From NCBI GenBank assembly GCA_963676655.2, contig CAXXKX010000003.1, positions 4,278,001-4,342,000 of the forward strand: DNA of 64,000 bases, in the 5' to 3' direction. This DNA is from G963676655 sp963676655. GTDB lineage: Bacteria > Verrucomicrobiota > Lentisphaeria > Victivallales > Victivallaceae. This document shows, in pieces, positions 55,366 through 63,382 of the stretch. The notes beneath the pieces were generated by a model. That model searched no databases, had not been told where the DNA came from, and saw nothing but the letters and a program-made list of their open reading frames with translations. Both the position numbers and the translations under genes were made by a program. The stretch's first letter is position 1, and every line of letters starts with the position of its first letter.

Positions 55366-55598
55366 GTTTTTCTCCCGGTTAATTTTTTGTTTGGAAAAGG
55401 GTTCCTTATCTTTAATGAATATAGTTTTATTTCAAAGTATAATCAAGTATTGTTCTTGAATTTTTACCCTGGTGGTGGTACTTTTTTACAGGAAAAAAGC
55501 AACAGTGGTAAAAGGGCAGTCTTTTTTCGAGGGTAAATATACATTTAAATCACTGGAATATGCATTTATTAGAAGACTTTCGGCTTTGTAATTCATTG

Positions 55599-56083
55599 CT
55601 GGAGGGCGAAACTCTGTTGAGCCGGACATGCCGCGCAGACGGGCGGCTCGTGGGACACTCGCCCTCCACAAGACCTTGGACCGGGGCACTCGTCCCTGGA
55701 GGGCGAAACTCCGTTGAGCCGGACATGCCGCGCAGACGGGCGGCTCGTGGGACACTCGCCCTCCACAAGACCTTGGACCGGGGTCCTCGTCCCTGGAGGG
55801 CGAAACTCCGTTGAGCCGGACATGCCGCGCAGACGGGCGGCTCGTGGGACACTCGCCCTCCACAAGACCTTGGACCGGGGCACTCGTCCCTGGAGGGCGA
55901 AACTCCGTTGAGCCGGACATGCCGCGCAGACGGGCGGCTCGTGGGACACTCGCCCTCCACAAGACCTTGGACCGGGGCACTCGTCCCTGGAGGGCGAAAC
56001 TCCGTTGAGCCGGACATGCCGCGCAGACGGGCGGCTCGTGGGACACTCGCCCTCCACAAGACCTTGGACCGGGGTCCTCGTCT
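55599..56083. repeat. Tandem array of five 97-bp GC-rich hairpin units
   Basis: Units start at 55599, 55696, 55793, 55890 and 55987 and are nearly identical. Each has TGGAGGGCGA (unit positions 2-11) pairing exactly with TCGCCCTCCA (61-70), and inside it GAGCCG (21-26) with CGGCTC (46-51). Differences: unit 1 has ACTCTG instead of ACTCCG; units 2 and 5 end GGACCGGGGTCCTCG, making a GGACC/GGTCC hairpin, while units 1, 3 and 4 read GGGGCACTCG. Because 97 is not a multiple of three, long frames through the array are artefacts. A single diverged relative lies at 45652-45717. Confidence 0.95.
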
Positions 56084-57089
56084 TGAGTATAGTTTCAAGG
56101 GGAATGACGGTTCGGAGCATTCAAATGATGTTATGATGGACCAAAGTGCGTGGGACGCACTGAAAGAAGCTAAAACGGTTAAAGTCAAATACCTGAATTC
56201 AAGTCCCTCCTGGAATTCTTTAGCGGACACCGCAAGCGATAATGGCGACAATCTGCTTATGATTATTATCGGCCTGATCGGAGTCATTATTTTTGCCCCG
56301 ATTGCAATTATAGCGCTGAAAGGTTACGATGTGGTATCGGAAAACGGCAGGATATTCGTTCGTAAAGCCGGAGATATTACAGATAAATTTGAATCGGAAA
56401 AGAATCAGGCTCCGCCGGGAATGCCGCCACCGATGCAGCCGGCTTCACCCCCGGTACAACCCTGTGCGGTAGAGGATTCATGTATCCCTCTGGAAGTGCC
56501 GCAGAACATATCTGAAGCGATTTTCCGGACTGATACCCCGGAGATGGTTGCAGCGACTCTACCGTCCTTGCTGGAGCCTTTAGCGGACACTCCCATGCCC
56601 CTGGTTGAAAATAAAACTCCCGGCGGAATAATTGCGTTCGGGGTTATTAATATTGTCTTTGGCCTGATCATTCTTATAGTGAATTTTTTCCGGGTTGTAT
56701 CCGTGGCGTTGAGTAATTCAAACACGATGAATCTGGGTGATATGCAATTTGAGTTTGACGGGTTTATTATGGTGGTCTTTGCTCTGTTCAGTTCCGGCAC
56801 GGCGATGTTGCTGCTTATATCCGCGCCGGGACTGTTAAAAATGCGGAAATGGGGAAGAAAACTGGCACTTATTGCCGGCTGGGGAGCCATTGCTTTGGAT
56901 ATTGCCAGAATTGCTATTACCCTTATAAATGCGATCTCTGCCGGTACGGACAATCTGGGACAACCTCAAAAAGCTATGTATATGGCTGTAATCATCGGAT
57001 CGGTAATCTTTTATCTGATTCTGATGGTATATCCGATTGTGATGGTTATGGTATTGAGTAAGCGCGATACGAAACAGCTTTTCAGATAA
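56082..57089 (+). pseudogene. Membrane protein gene truncated at its 5' end by the repeat array
   Basis: About 335 codons are open downstream of the array. The start of this stretch, LEYSFKGNDGSEHS then AKTVKVKYLNSSPSWNSL, looks like the middle of a DUF3592-type extracytoplasmic domain, so its N-terminal part is missing. A membrane helix follows (LLMIIIGLIGVIIFAPIAII), then a Pro-rich linker and four more predicted helices. The frame continues back through two array units to a TTG at 55908 without a ribosome site; ATGs at 56127-56132 are the first alternatives. It may still be translated in shortened form, but an intact start is not visible. Confidence 0.5.
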
Positions 57090-57861
57090 CCATTCCGTGT
57101 TTCTGCATCAGGCTGCGCAGGTTCTCTCCGAGAATTTTACGTTTAATCTGATCGCTGAACAAACCGTTGATTACCCTGACAATCGGAGTGCCGGGTTCGT
57201 TAATCGGAAAGTCGCTGCCATAGAACAGCTGATCTTCGATTCCTGCATTGACCGCGTATTCAAGCATGCCAAGCCGCTCGTGCCCACTGCCGCAGATGTC
57301 CAGGTAAACAGTCGGGTAATTGCGGGCAAAGCCGATGTTTTGTAATATCCTGTCGCGGGAGCCGCCGAGATGACTTACCACCAGCGGCAGTTCCGGAAAG
57401 GAGTCAACTATCCTGGCCATTGCTTCGACTTCCTGACAGTGAAGCTGCAGGATAAAACCGTTTTCGCTCAGGAGAGAGAACATTGCTTTTACTTTATCAT
57501 TTTCCAGACTCCAGTCTGCCAGATAAGGGCACAACTCGCCGCACCAGAAATAACCCGATGTTTTAAATTTTGCGACGATTTCCTCATTGGCTTCAGGAAA
57601 TTCCGGATGCAGAATGCACCCGGGAATGATCTTTAATTTTGTGGTTTCAGCCAGTTCAAGACAGTGGTCGTTCGCAACAATCAGGTGATTGGAGTCTTGA
57701 ATGTTGCAGCCGACAGATTGTACCGCAACTTGAATATTATTTTTCAGTAAATAGGAGAGATATTCATCATAATTATTGAAGAGCGGCACCCAACTCATGA
57801 AGTTGCCGTCTATTTCAGGTCCGTGGATATGGCAGTCAGCAATAAAATATTCTGAATACAT
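57082..57861 (-). CDS. Amidohydrolase-2 family metal-dependent hydrolase
   Basis: 259 residues. FIADCHIHGPEI near the N-terminus gives the HxH metal ligands, LPLVVSHLGGSRDRI a further His, and DQLFYGSDFPINEPG the C-terminal Asp. This is the pattern of the amidohydrolase-2 (TIM-barrel decarboxylase/lactonase-like) family. Substrate unknown. Its 3' end overlaps the convergent truncated membrane protein gene by 8 bp. Confidence 0.82.
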   Translation of the reverse strand: MYSEYFIADCHIHGPEIDGNFMSWVPLFNNYDEYLSYLLKNNIQVAVQSVGCNIQDSNHLIVANDHCLELAETTKLKIIPGCILHPEFPEANEEIVAKFKTSGYFWCGELCPYLADWSLENDKVKAMFSLLSENGFILQLHCQEVEAMARIVDSFPELPLVVSHLGGSRDRILQNIGFARNYPTVYLDICGSGHERLGMLEYAVNAGIEDQLFYGSDFPINEPGTPIVRVINGLFSDQIKRKILGENLRSLMQKHGMVI

Positions 57862-57870
57862 ATTTGTTCC

Positions 57871-58035
57871 TTATTTACCGGTAAAACCAGACGACTCCCA
57901 GGAGGCAGGGCGATTTTGGGGAAGGGGACTGTATCCGCGACGTTCCTGTGGAGATATAAGCGCATCACAACCGCTCAAAAACAAGATAAATACCAGTAGG
58001 AACAATAAAAAAACAATCTTTCGCAAAGCGAACAT
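57871..58035 (-). CDS. 54-residue lipoprotein
   Basis: Short gene with start ATG at 58035 overlapping the stop of the preceding gene by one base (TAATG), which implies translational coupling. MFALRKIV is followed by the hydrophobic FLLFLLVFILFLSGCDAL with a clear lipobox LSGC; the mature part is only about 30 residues, Pro/Arg/Ser-rich (QERRGYSPLPQNRPASWESS). No family recognised. The good signal and coupled start make it likely to be real. Confidence 0.75.
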   Translation of the reverse strand: MFALRKIVFLLFLLVFILFLSGCDALISPQERRGYSPLPQNRPASWESSGFTGK

Positions 58036-58271
58036 TATTTAGCTTTTTCCGCCTTGGCCGGTTTCGCCGCATCTGCCGGTTTTGCTGTTGCCGCCGGTTT
58101 TGCTGTTTCTGCTGCCGGTGCTGGAGATGATGAGCCACCGCCGGTAAAACGCTCGATCAGAGTCTTGTCCAAGCCGTATGATGCCATTTCGTCATACTGA
58201 AAGAACATCGACGCGCCGATAGCCAGAAGGGCAAGAATGTTGAATATTAAAAAGAATTTTGATGTAAACAT
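58035..58271 (-). CDS. Small membrane protein with Ala/Lys/Pro-rich tail
   Basis: 78 residues. A single membrane helix (FFLIFNILALLAIGASMFF) followed by a short segment and a tail of PAAETAKPAATAKPADAAKP type, a typical flexible periplasmic or cytoplasmic linker. It lies 19 bp after the coiled-coil protein gene and is coupled to the downstream lipoprotein gene. Function unknown; a small envelope assembly partner is plausible. Confidence 0.65.
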   Translation of the reverse strand: MFTSKFFLIFNILALLAIGASMFFQYDEMASYGLDKTLIERFTGGGSSSPAPAAETAKPAATAKPADAAKPAKAEKAK

Positions 58272-58290
58272 TAATAACGCTCCTGAAGGC

Positions 58291-59505
58291 TTAGATAGTG
58301 GACGCGAAAACTACGGAGTCCCCAACTTTGATGTCACTACCGCTGGTGCTGCCTGCCACTACGTTGGCGATAGAACAGTTTTCATCGACTTTTACCAGTT
58401 TGATCTTGCCGATAAACTGCGGGCTGCCGGAATCGAGATTACGGATAACAACAAATTGGTCTCCGGTCTTGACTTCCGGATTTACGTAGTTGATCTTCTT
58501 GCCGATACGCTGTTTGACCGTAGCATTGGCTCCAAGGTCAACAACCACAAATCCGAATTTACGGCTGACCTCAACAACTGCACCTTTGGTTGCGCTTCGG
58601 ACATCTTTACTGCCATCAAGCCAAGGTTTCGGTATTACTGCGGTATCAACTCCCGCAATAATCTTTTTCAGGCTTTTTATTTCAAGATCTCTATCATTGA
58701 TAGTAACTTTGAGTTTTGATATGTAATTGTCTTTTTGAGATACGCTTCTACCGTAACCCTTGATTTTGCTGTTAGCTGAGGCAAGTTGCTTTTTAGTAGA
58801 ATTAAGTTCGTTTTTAATTTTTATTACCCCTTTATAGACATTTGGCAGGGCTTTATTGTAAGAGTTACCGAGGACATCACGGCGGGGAACTCCAACCCTG
58901 GAGGCAATGTCAGCCATGTATTTGTCAAATGTGACCTTGCGGGTATAAATTGCTCCTAGGGTGGCGCTTAATTTATCCAGATTTGACCCGTACTGAGATC
59001 CTTTCAGATCTTCCGCACTCATTCGTACTCCGACTTTACCAGCGACTTGAGCAACTTTGCTCAGACAATCGTCATTACGTTCTTTAATGTCTTTAATATC
59101 TCTGACCAGTTTGCTGCTGCTGCCGGCGTATGTATTAAGATTTTGGAAATCGGCATTGGTTCCTGACTTAAGTGATTCCATGATTCCGGCAATCTGACGA
59201 ATGCTTTTGACTAAATCATCGCGCTGTTTGACAATGGCGTCAGCTTGTTTTTTCAAGGCTGGCAGTTTATTGTCAAGGTCCGCATAGTTCTTGTGCCCCA
59301 GTGCGTCCGGGGAAAGAGTGGATGCTGTTTTCGTGCCGGCCTGGGAATCCAGAACCTTGGCGGTAGCATTGATTGCTTGCGCCATTTTATCCCAGCCGCT
59401 GATCATTTGAGTCCTTTTTTCATAAAGGAAATAAGAACTTGCGGCTGACAATGCGGCCAAAATGAAAATAAGGATACAAAGTAAAATATTTAAGATTTTT
59501 ATCAT
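58291..59505 (-). CDS. Membrane-anchored coiled-coil protein
   Basis: 404 residues, AGGAGA upstream of the ATG. One N-terminal membrane helix (ILLCILIFILAALSAASSYF), then about 250 residues of helical, Lys/Asp-rich coiled coil (for example LKKQADAIVKQRDDLVKSI and NSTKKQLASANSKIKGYG), and a C-terminal beta-rich domain (KFGFVVVDLGANATVKQR ... TGDQFVVIRN ... IKVGDSVVFAS), resembling small barrel domains at the ends of envelope coiled-coil proteins. No catalytic motif. It heads a three-gene envelope cluster with the two following small proteins. Confidence 0.7.
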   Translation of the reverse strand: MIKILNILLCILIFILAALSAASSYFLYEKRTQMISGWDKMAQAINATAKVLDSQAGTKTASTLSPDALGHKNYADLDNKLPALKKQADAIVKQRDDLVKSIRQIAGIMESLKSGTNADFQNLNTYAGSSSKLVRDIKDIKERNDDCLSKVAQVAGKVGVRMSAEDLKGSQYGSNLDKLSATLGAIYTRKVTFDKYMADIASRVGVPRRDVLGNSYNKALPNVYKGVIKIKNELNSTKKQLASANSKIKGYGRSVSQKDNYISKLKVTINDRDLEIKSLKKIIAGVDTAVIPKPWLDGSKDVRSATKGAVVEVSRKFGFVVVDLGANATVKQRIGKKINYVNPEVKTGDQFVVIRNLDSGSPQFIGKIKLVKVDENCSIANVVAGSTSGSDIKVGDSVVFASTI

Positions 59506-59919
59506 ATAACGTCTCCTGAGCGCCCCCTGAGGTTAATTATGTTTTTTATTATATCTCTCAATTTGCTTGCCATAGTAACACAATGTTTAAAATGAATCTA
59601 ACTTGTTGAAATTATCACAACAAAAGTATTTTTTCAACCCCTGAAATGCATTTTTCATTAAAAAAATTGAACTGAATTCAGCTTCGAGTAAATCTTTTAC
59701 CCCTATAAAGAATATTCTGTTAGAAATTAGAATATATCTATCAATAACTTACACATTCATGTTTCGGATTGTCTCTGACTAAATCAGAAAACCGTATCAG
59801 CATAAAAAAATCTGTTTTTCCGGTTGCAGAATCACCGTTATGCTTATTGCTTGATCATTATGCACTATAGTATAAATCAACCCGTTGCAATTCATTTCAA
59901 AACTTAAAAGTTATGGGCA
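59506..59919. other. AT-rich spacer, nothing recognised
   Basis: About 410 bp between minus-strand genes. It should contain the promoter of the coiled-coil gene, but I cannot choose a -35/-10 pair. No RNA gene or repeat seen. Confidence 0.4.
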
Positions 59920-60330
59920 TTAGTCCAGAATGCAGTTTTTCCGAGTGATCTGGGAACTTTTGTCGGTGTACTCATGGAATTCTATTCTGGTCCCGTCCGG
60001 ATCGGTGGTCCAGATTTGCCATGACTGATCTGCTCCCAATTTTTTGTCAGTTGCGTCATATCCATTTTCTTTCAGTTGCCGGGATATTTGATTGATATCA
60101 TCTACTTCAAGACAGAAATGAGAGATCGGAGATTTTGTCTCTGCCTCCACCTCATCTCGTAAAAAAACTTCAATATAGCTGCCTTTGAAAATCTCCAGAT
60201 AGAATCCGATTGTCCGGTTGTTTTTAATGAAATCAAAAGCCTTGACACATCCCAGACCCTTGCAGTAAAAGTGTTCCGTTGCCGCTAAATCAGTTGCGGA
60301 TAAGCAAACATGGGCAAAACCTTTGATCAT
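59920..60330 (-). CDS. VOC (glyoxalase/dioxygenase fold) family protein
   Basis: 136 residues from the ATG at 60330, supported by GGAGAT 8 nt upstream; a longer frame to 60540 has no such site and a non-family N-terminus. FAHVCLSATDLAATEHFYCKGLG, SPISHFCLEVDDI and TTDPDGTRIEFHEY are the VOC motifs with His/Glu metal-ligand candidates. Members include glyoxalase I and lactoylglutathione lyase-like enzymes. The substrate is not determinable. Confidence 0.85.
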   Translation of the reverse strand: MIKGFAHVCLSATDLAATEHFYCKGLGCVKAFDFIKNNRTIGFYLEIFKGSYIEVFLRDEVEAETKSPISHFCLEVDDINQISRQLKENGYDATDKKLGADQSWQIWTTDPDGTRIEFHEYTDKSSQITRKNCILD

Positions 60331-60607
60331 ATATCTATCTCCATATTGTAACAATAAAAACTTTGATACTATAATATAGGGAAACGGAAAATCAAATAGC
60401 AGTTTGAAAAGAAAATGAATCTCTCTTCGCCATCCCTTAAGCAAAACAGCGGAAGTTAAAAGTCCACAGTCTACAGTTAACAGCAAAGACAATATAGGAA
60501 ATCGGTCGTTCAACCAACATATAAAGTGACCGTTATTCACGTCAAAGCAGGCAGGATATATGTAAAACCGGACATAAGATTATCAGGTAAATGTAAGCAT
60601 TGAGCTA

Positions 60608-60642
60608 AAATAAAAGCGCGGTATAAAACCGCGCTTTTATTT
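60608..60642. terminator. Bidirectional-looking terminator hairpin
   Basis: AAATAAAAGCGCGGT and its exact complement form a 15-bp stem with a 5-nt loop; the A/T arms supply T-runs on both strands. It lies between the stop of the dehydrogenase gene (60661) and the VOC gene, where it should end the dehydrogenase/isomerase transcript. Confidence 0.85.
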
Positions 60643-60660
60643 AGTCGAATTACAGGTGAA

Positions 60661-61710
60661 TCAGAGCGCAAATTGAGAATTCTTCTTTACTTGCTCTGTT
60701 ACCTTGACTACTTCAAGGGCTTCTTCCATTTTGATCGGGAAAGGTACGCCTTCGCGGATCGCGTCGTACATGTGCTTCCAGATCACATAGGTGTCACAAC
60801 CGGTTGCCGGAGCCGAATCAAATGTTTTTTCGATCCAGACAAGCTGCTCCGGATTGCCGAATGAGTTGTCAATTGGCGGAGAAGCCGGATCTGCTGCAAT
60901 ATCCATCAGTTCAACTTCCGGATCAAGGTATTTCATGGTTATCTGGTTGCCTTCGCACTTTAAAGCGCCCCGTGAACCGTGTATCAGGTATTGAGGTTCG
61001 GAAATGGCGGACCCGCCGCTGATTTCCAAATCAATAATGCGATCATTTTCACCTTTCATGATGATTTTCAGGTGATCTTCTGCATTCCCGACCGCCGCGA
61101 CTTTCTTGAGGTCGCTCCACAGTTCTTTAAGCGGGGATTCCAGCAGCCGCAAACCATGGTCGATGATATGCGGGCCCCAGTTGTTGAGCTGTCCGCCGCC
61201 GCATTCGATGATCGTCTGCCAGTCGTTGCGGCGCTGATAGTTGTTGCGGCGCAACTTGATTTCGTAGACATCGCCCAGCAAGCCCTCCGCCATGATTTCG
61301 CGGATGTGCTGATATTCCGGTTCAAAACGGCGATTGTGCCGCAGATAGAGTTTGCCGGGAAACTTTTTATCGGCTTCGGCCAGACGCAGAGCGTCGGCAT
61401 AGGTCAACGCGATCGGTTTTTCCTGGAAAACGTATTTTCCCGCTTCAAGCGCTTGAATCGCGTGATTTACGTGATCAGGAGAACGGGTGGCGACGGAAAC
61501 CAGTTCGACTTCGTCATCCGCCAGCAGTTCTTCAATGCTGCCATAGGTTCTGCAACCGCATTTTTCCGCCATCGCTTTGCAGTGCGACGGATCGATGTCG
61601 GCGGCGGCAACTATTTCAAACAGATCAGGAAATCTGTCGATTTCAGCTGTATGCATACCGTAACCGGCACGCCCGATTCCCAGAATTCCAACTTTAATTT
61701 TATCAGCCAT
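60661..61710 (-). CDS. Gfo/Idh/MocA-family sugar dehydrogenase
   Basis: 349 residues. GILGIGRAG (8-16) is the Rossmann nucleotide site; EKP (97-99, in FQEKPIAL) is the family hallmark with the catalytic Lys; NWGPHIIDHGLRLL supplies the His region of the second domain. Such enzymes oxidise or epimerise sugars, inositols or their derivatives with NAD(P). It is 13 bp after the sugar isomerase/epimerase gene, forming an operon, probably controlled by the divergent AraC gene at 62546. Confidence 0.92.
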   Translation of the reverse strand: MADKIKVGILGIGRAGYGMHTAEIDRFPDLFEIVAAADIDPSHCKAMAEKCGCRTYGSIEELLADDEVELVSVATRSPDHVNHAIQALEAGKYVFQEKPIALTYADALRLAEADKKFPGKLYLRHNRRFEPEYQHIREIMAEGLLGDVYEIKLRRNNYQRRNDWQTIIECGGGQLNNWGPHIIDHGLRLLESPLKELWSDLKKVAAVGNAEDHLKIIMKGENDRIIDLEISGGSAISEPQYLIHGSRGALKCEGNQITMKYLDPEVELMDIAADPASPPIDNSFGNPEQLVWIEKTFDSAPATGCDTYVIWKHMYDAIREGVPFPIKMEEALEVVKVTEQVKKNSQFAL

Positions 61711-61723
61711 TCTTCTAAACCTC

Positions 61724-62473
61724 TCAGCTCATTGCTGCTTTTGCGTAATTTATGCTGACTGCAAGGTCTTCCAGCGGTTCGCGAAGGTGGTTGTCATGCT
61801 CAATGAATATCCAGCCGTCATAACCGACTTCAATCAGAGCCTTGATGACATCGGCGTTATCAAAACCGTTGTTGCCGGCGCCAAGTTCGCAGAACCGGTA
61901 TCCCGGGATGCCGTCTTCACGGGTTTCTCCGGTCAAAAAGACATCTTTCAGGTGGACAACGCAGAAACGTTCGTGGTACTTGCGGACAACTTCAACCGGG
62001 TCGCCGCCGGCCATCGACATGTGTCCGGCATCGAAAACCACCCTGGCTTCCGGAACGGCTTTCATGAAGTCTTCAAATTCCTGCTGGTTCTCAATGCGCT
62101 GATGCATGTGGTTGTGCAGGGCAACTTTTATGCCGAACTTGCTTACCGCACGACACATTTCACGGGAGCGGCGGCAGAAGACATCGAAGTCAACTTTGCG
62201 GTCATTCTGGCCCGGAGTCAGCCAGACATATTCCTTGCCGAGTCCGGCGGTCCATTCAACCCCGACCTGGACATTCGGTCCACGGCAGGTGGTGAAATCC
62301 ATTCCGAGTTTCCGGTACAAAGTAGCTTTATTCAAGGCGTCTGACGCGCTGCAGGCCTCAAGCCGTTCAATTCCGTTAAATCCAAGCTCTTTCAAGGCCT
62401 GAAGGCGATCTTCAAGGTTGTAAAGTCCGCCATACCATACGCTCATTCCAAAATCTGCAACACCGAATTTCAT
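61724..62473 (-). CDS. Sugar phosphate isomerase/epimerase (xylose isomerase-like TIM barrel)
   Basis: 249 residues from the ATG at 62473, with GGAGAATATC directly upstream; longer frames overlap the divergent regulator gene. LQALKELGFNGIERLEAC, KFGIKVALHNHMHQ, ARVVFDAGHMSMAG, CVVHLKDVF and GWIFIEHDNH mark the AP-endonuclease-2-like barrel, with Glu, His and Asp metal ligands. Often partnered with Gfo/Idh/MocA dehydrogenases in inositol or keto-sugar catabolism, as here. Confidence 0.88.
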   Translation of the reverse strand: MKFGVADFGMSVWYGGLYNLEDRLQALKELGFNGIERLEACSASDALNKATLYRKLGMDFTTCRGPNVQVGVEWTAGLGKEYVWLTPGQNDRKVDFDVFCRRSREMCRAVSKFGIKVALHNHMHQRIENQQEFEDFMKAVPEARVVFDAGHMSMAGGDPVEVVRKYHERFCVVHLKDVFLTGETREDGIPGYRFCELGAGNNGFDNADVIKALIEVGYDGWIFIEHDNHLREPLEDLAVSINYAKAAMS

Positions 62474-62545
62474 GATATTCTCCATTTCATGATTGACATT
62501 TTCAGGTATAATGGATAAAATATATATCAGTTTTAATAAAAAACA

Positions 62546-63382
62546 ATGGATGAAACAAGCAACTGTTTGGATAATTTGATCATGCAATACTTTGATGGTA
62601 TTAATTTTATCAATATTGGAAGCTCTCCGGGAAGCAGTGATTTGATGGAACGGCGCTTCGGTGATTATTACGGACTCCAGTTCAACTATTCGGGTACTTT
62701 TGTGGTTTCGGTGGAGAATGGTCCGGAGAAAGTGGTTAAAGGTCCTCATGTGCTGATAACGGAACCGAATGTGTTATTCAAATACGGTGCGCCGCCCGGA
62801 AAAACCAGACATCACTGCTTTATTTGTTTTAATGGTCCCCGGGTAAAACGATTTTATGCCGAAGGCCTTATGCTGCGCCGGAAACTGCCGCTTTTCGCGG
62901 TTAGAAACGGGGAAAAGTTTATGCAGATGTTCAACGAACTGACCGGTTGTCTGAAAATGGGCCCGGCCAGGTACGATTATGCCGTACATTTGCTTGAGGG
63001 TCTGTTGCTGGAACTTAATACCGACGACAACAGTTTTGAACCGGCCGGAATCCTGGCCGAGCCGATCTGGAGTCTTGCTGATGAGATAAGGACGCACCCC
63101 GAACTTGAATGGGATTTTGCCCGGGAGGCGGAATCCATGAATATTTCATATCCGCATTTCAGGCGGGTATTTCAGTCGGTGATGGCGTGTCCTCCCGGAA
63201 GATTTGTGAATCTCTGCCGCCTGGAGAAAGCGGCTTCGCTGCTGATAGACGGTATTATGACCACCGCCGAAGTGGCTGAAGAGGTCGGAATCATGGACCA
63301 GCAATATTTTTCACGGATATTCAAAAAACAGTTTCAACTGCCGCCCGGGGCGTTCCGCCGCGAATTCGGGCAGAGACCTTAA
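62546..63382 (+). CDS. AraC-family regulator
   Basis: 278 residues. The N-terminal cupin-like part (GLQFNYSGTFVVSVENGPE, HVLITEPNVLFKYGAPPG) is followed by two helix-turn-helix units (FAREAESMNISYPHFRRVFQ, TTAEVAEEVGIMDQQYFSRI) and PPGAFRREFG. It is divergent from the isomerase/dehydrogenase operon with a 72-bp gap and is the likely activator of those genes. The start is unsure: ATG at 62546 or 62582, neither with a good ribosome site. Its stop overlaps the convergent pseudopilin stop by two bases. Confidence 0.85.
   Translation: MDETSNCLDNLIMQYFDGINFINIGSSPGSSDLMERRFGDYYGLQFNYSGTFVVSVENGPEKVVKGPHVLITEPNVLFKYGAPPGKTRHHCFICFNGPRVKRFYAEGLMLRRKLPLFAVRNGEKFMQMFNELTGCLKMGPARYDYAVHLLEGLLLELNTDDNSFEPAGILAEPIWSLADEIRTHPELEWDFAREAESMNISYPHFRRVFQSVMACPPGRFVNLCRLEKAASLLIDGIMTTAEVAEEVGIMDQQYFSRIFKKQFQLPPGAFRREFGQRP

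Noticed and set aside
55599..56083. CRISPR array
   Set aside because: Units are contiguous and nearly identical along all 97 bp; there are no unique spacers and no cas genes.
55486..56287. Long overlapping open frames on both strands through the repeat region, some over 200 codons
   Set aside because: They arise from GC-rich tandem units of 97 bp read in shifting frames; the same Arg/Pro/Ser-rich peptide recurs in all frames, with no ribosome site and no family pattern.
60331..60540. N-terminal extension of the VOC protein
   Set aside because: The extension is not VOC-like, and GGAGAT with proper spacing precedes the internal ATG at 60330.
62474..62749. 92-residue N-terminal extension of the isomerase/epimerase
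   Set aside because: It would run antisense into the divergent AraC gene, and the ATG at 62473 has a good ribosome site and a family-typical start.
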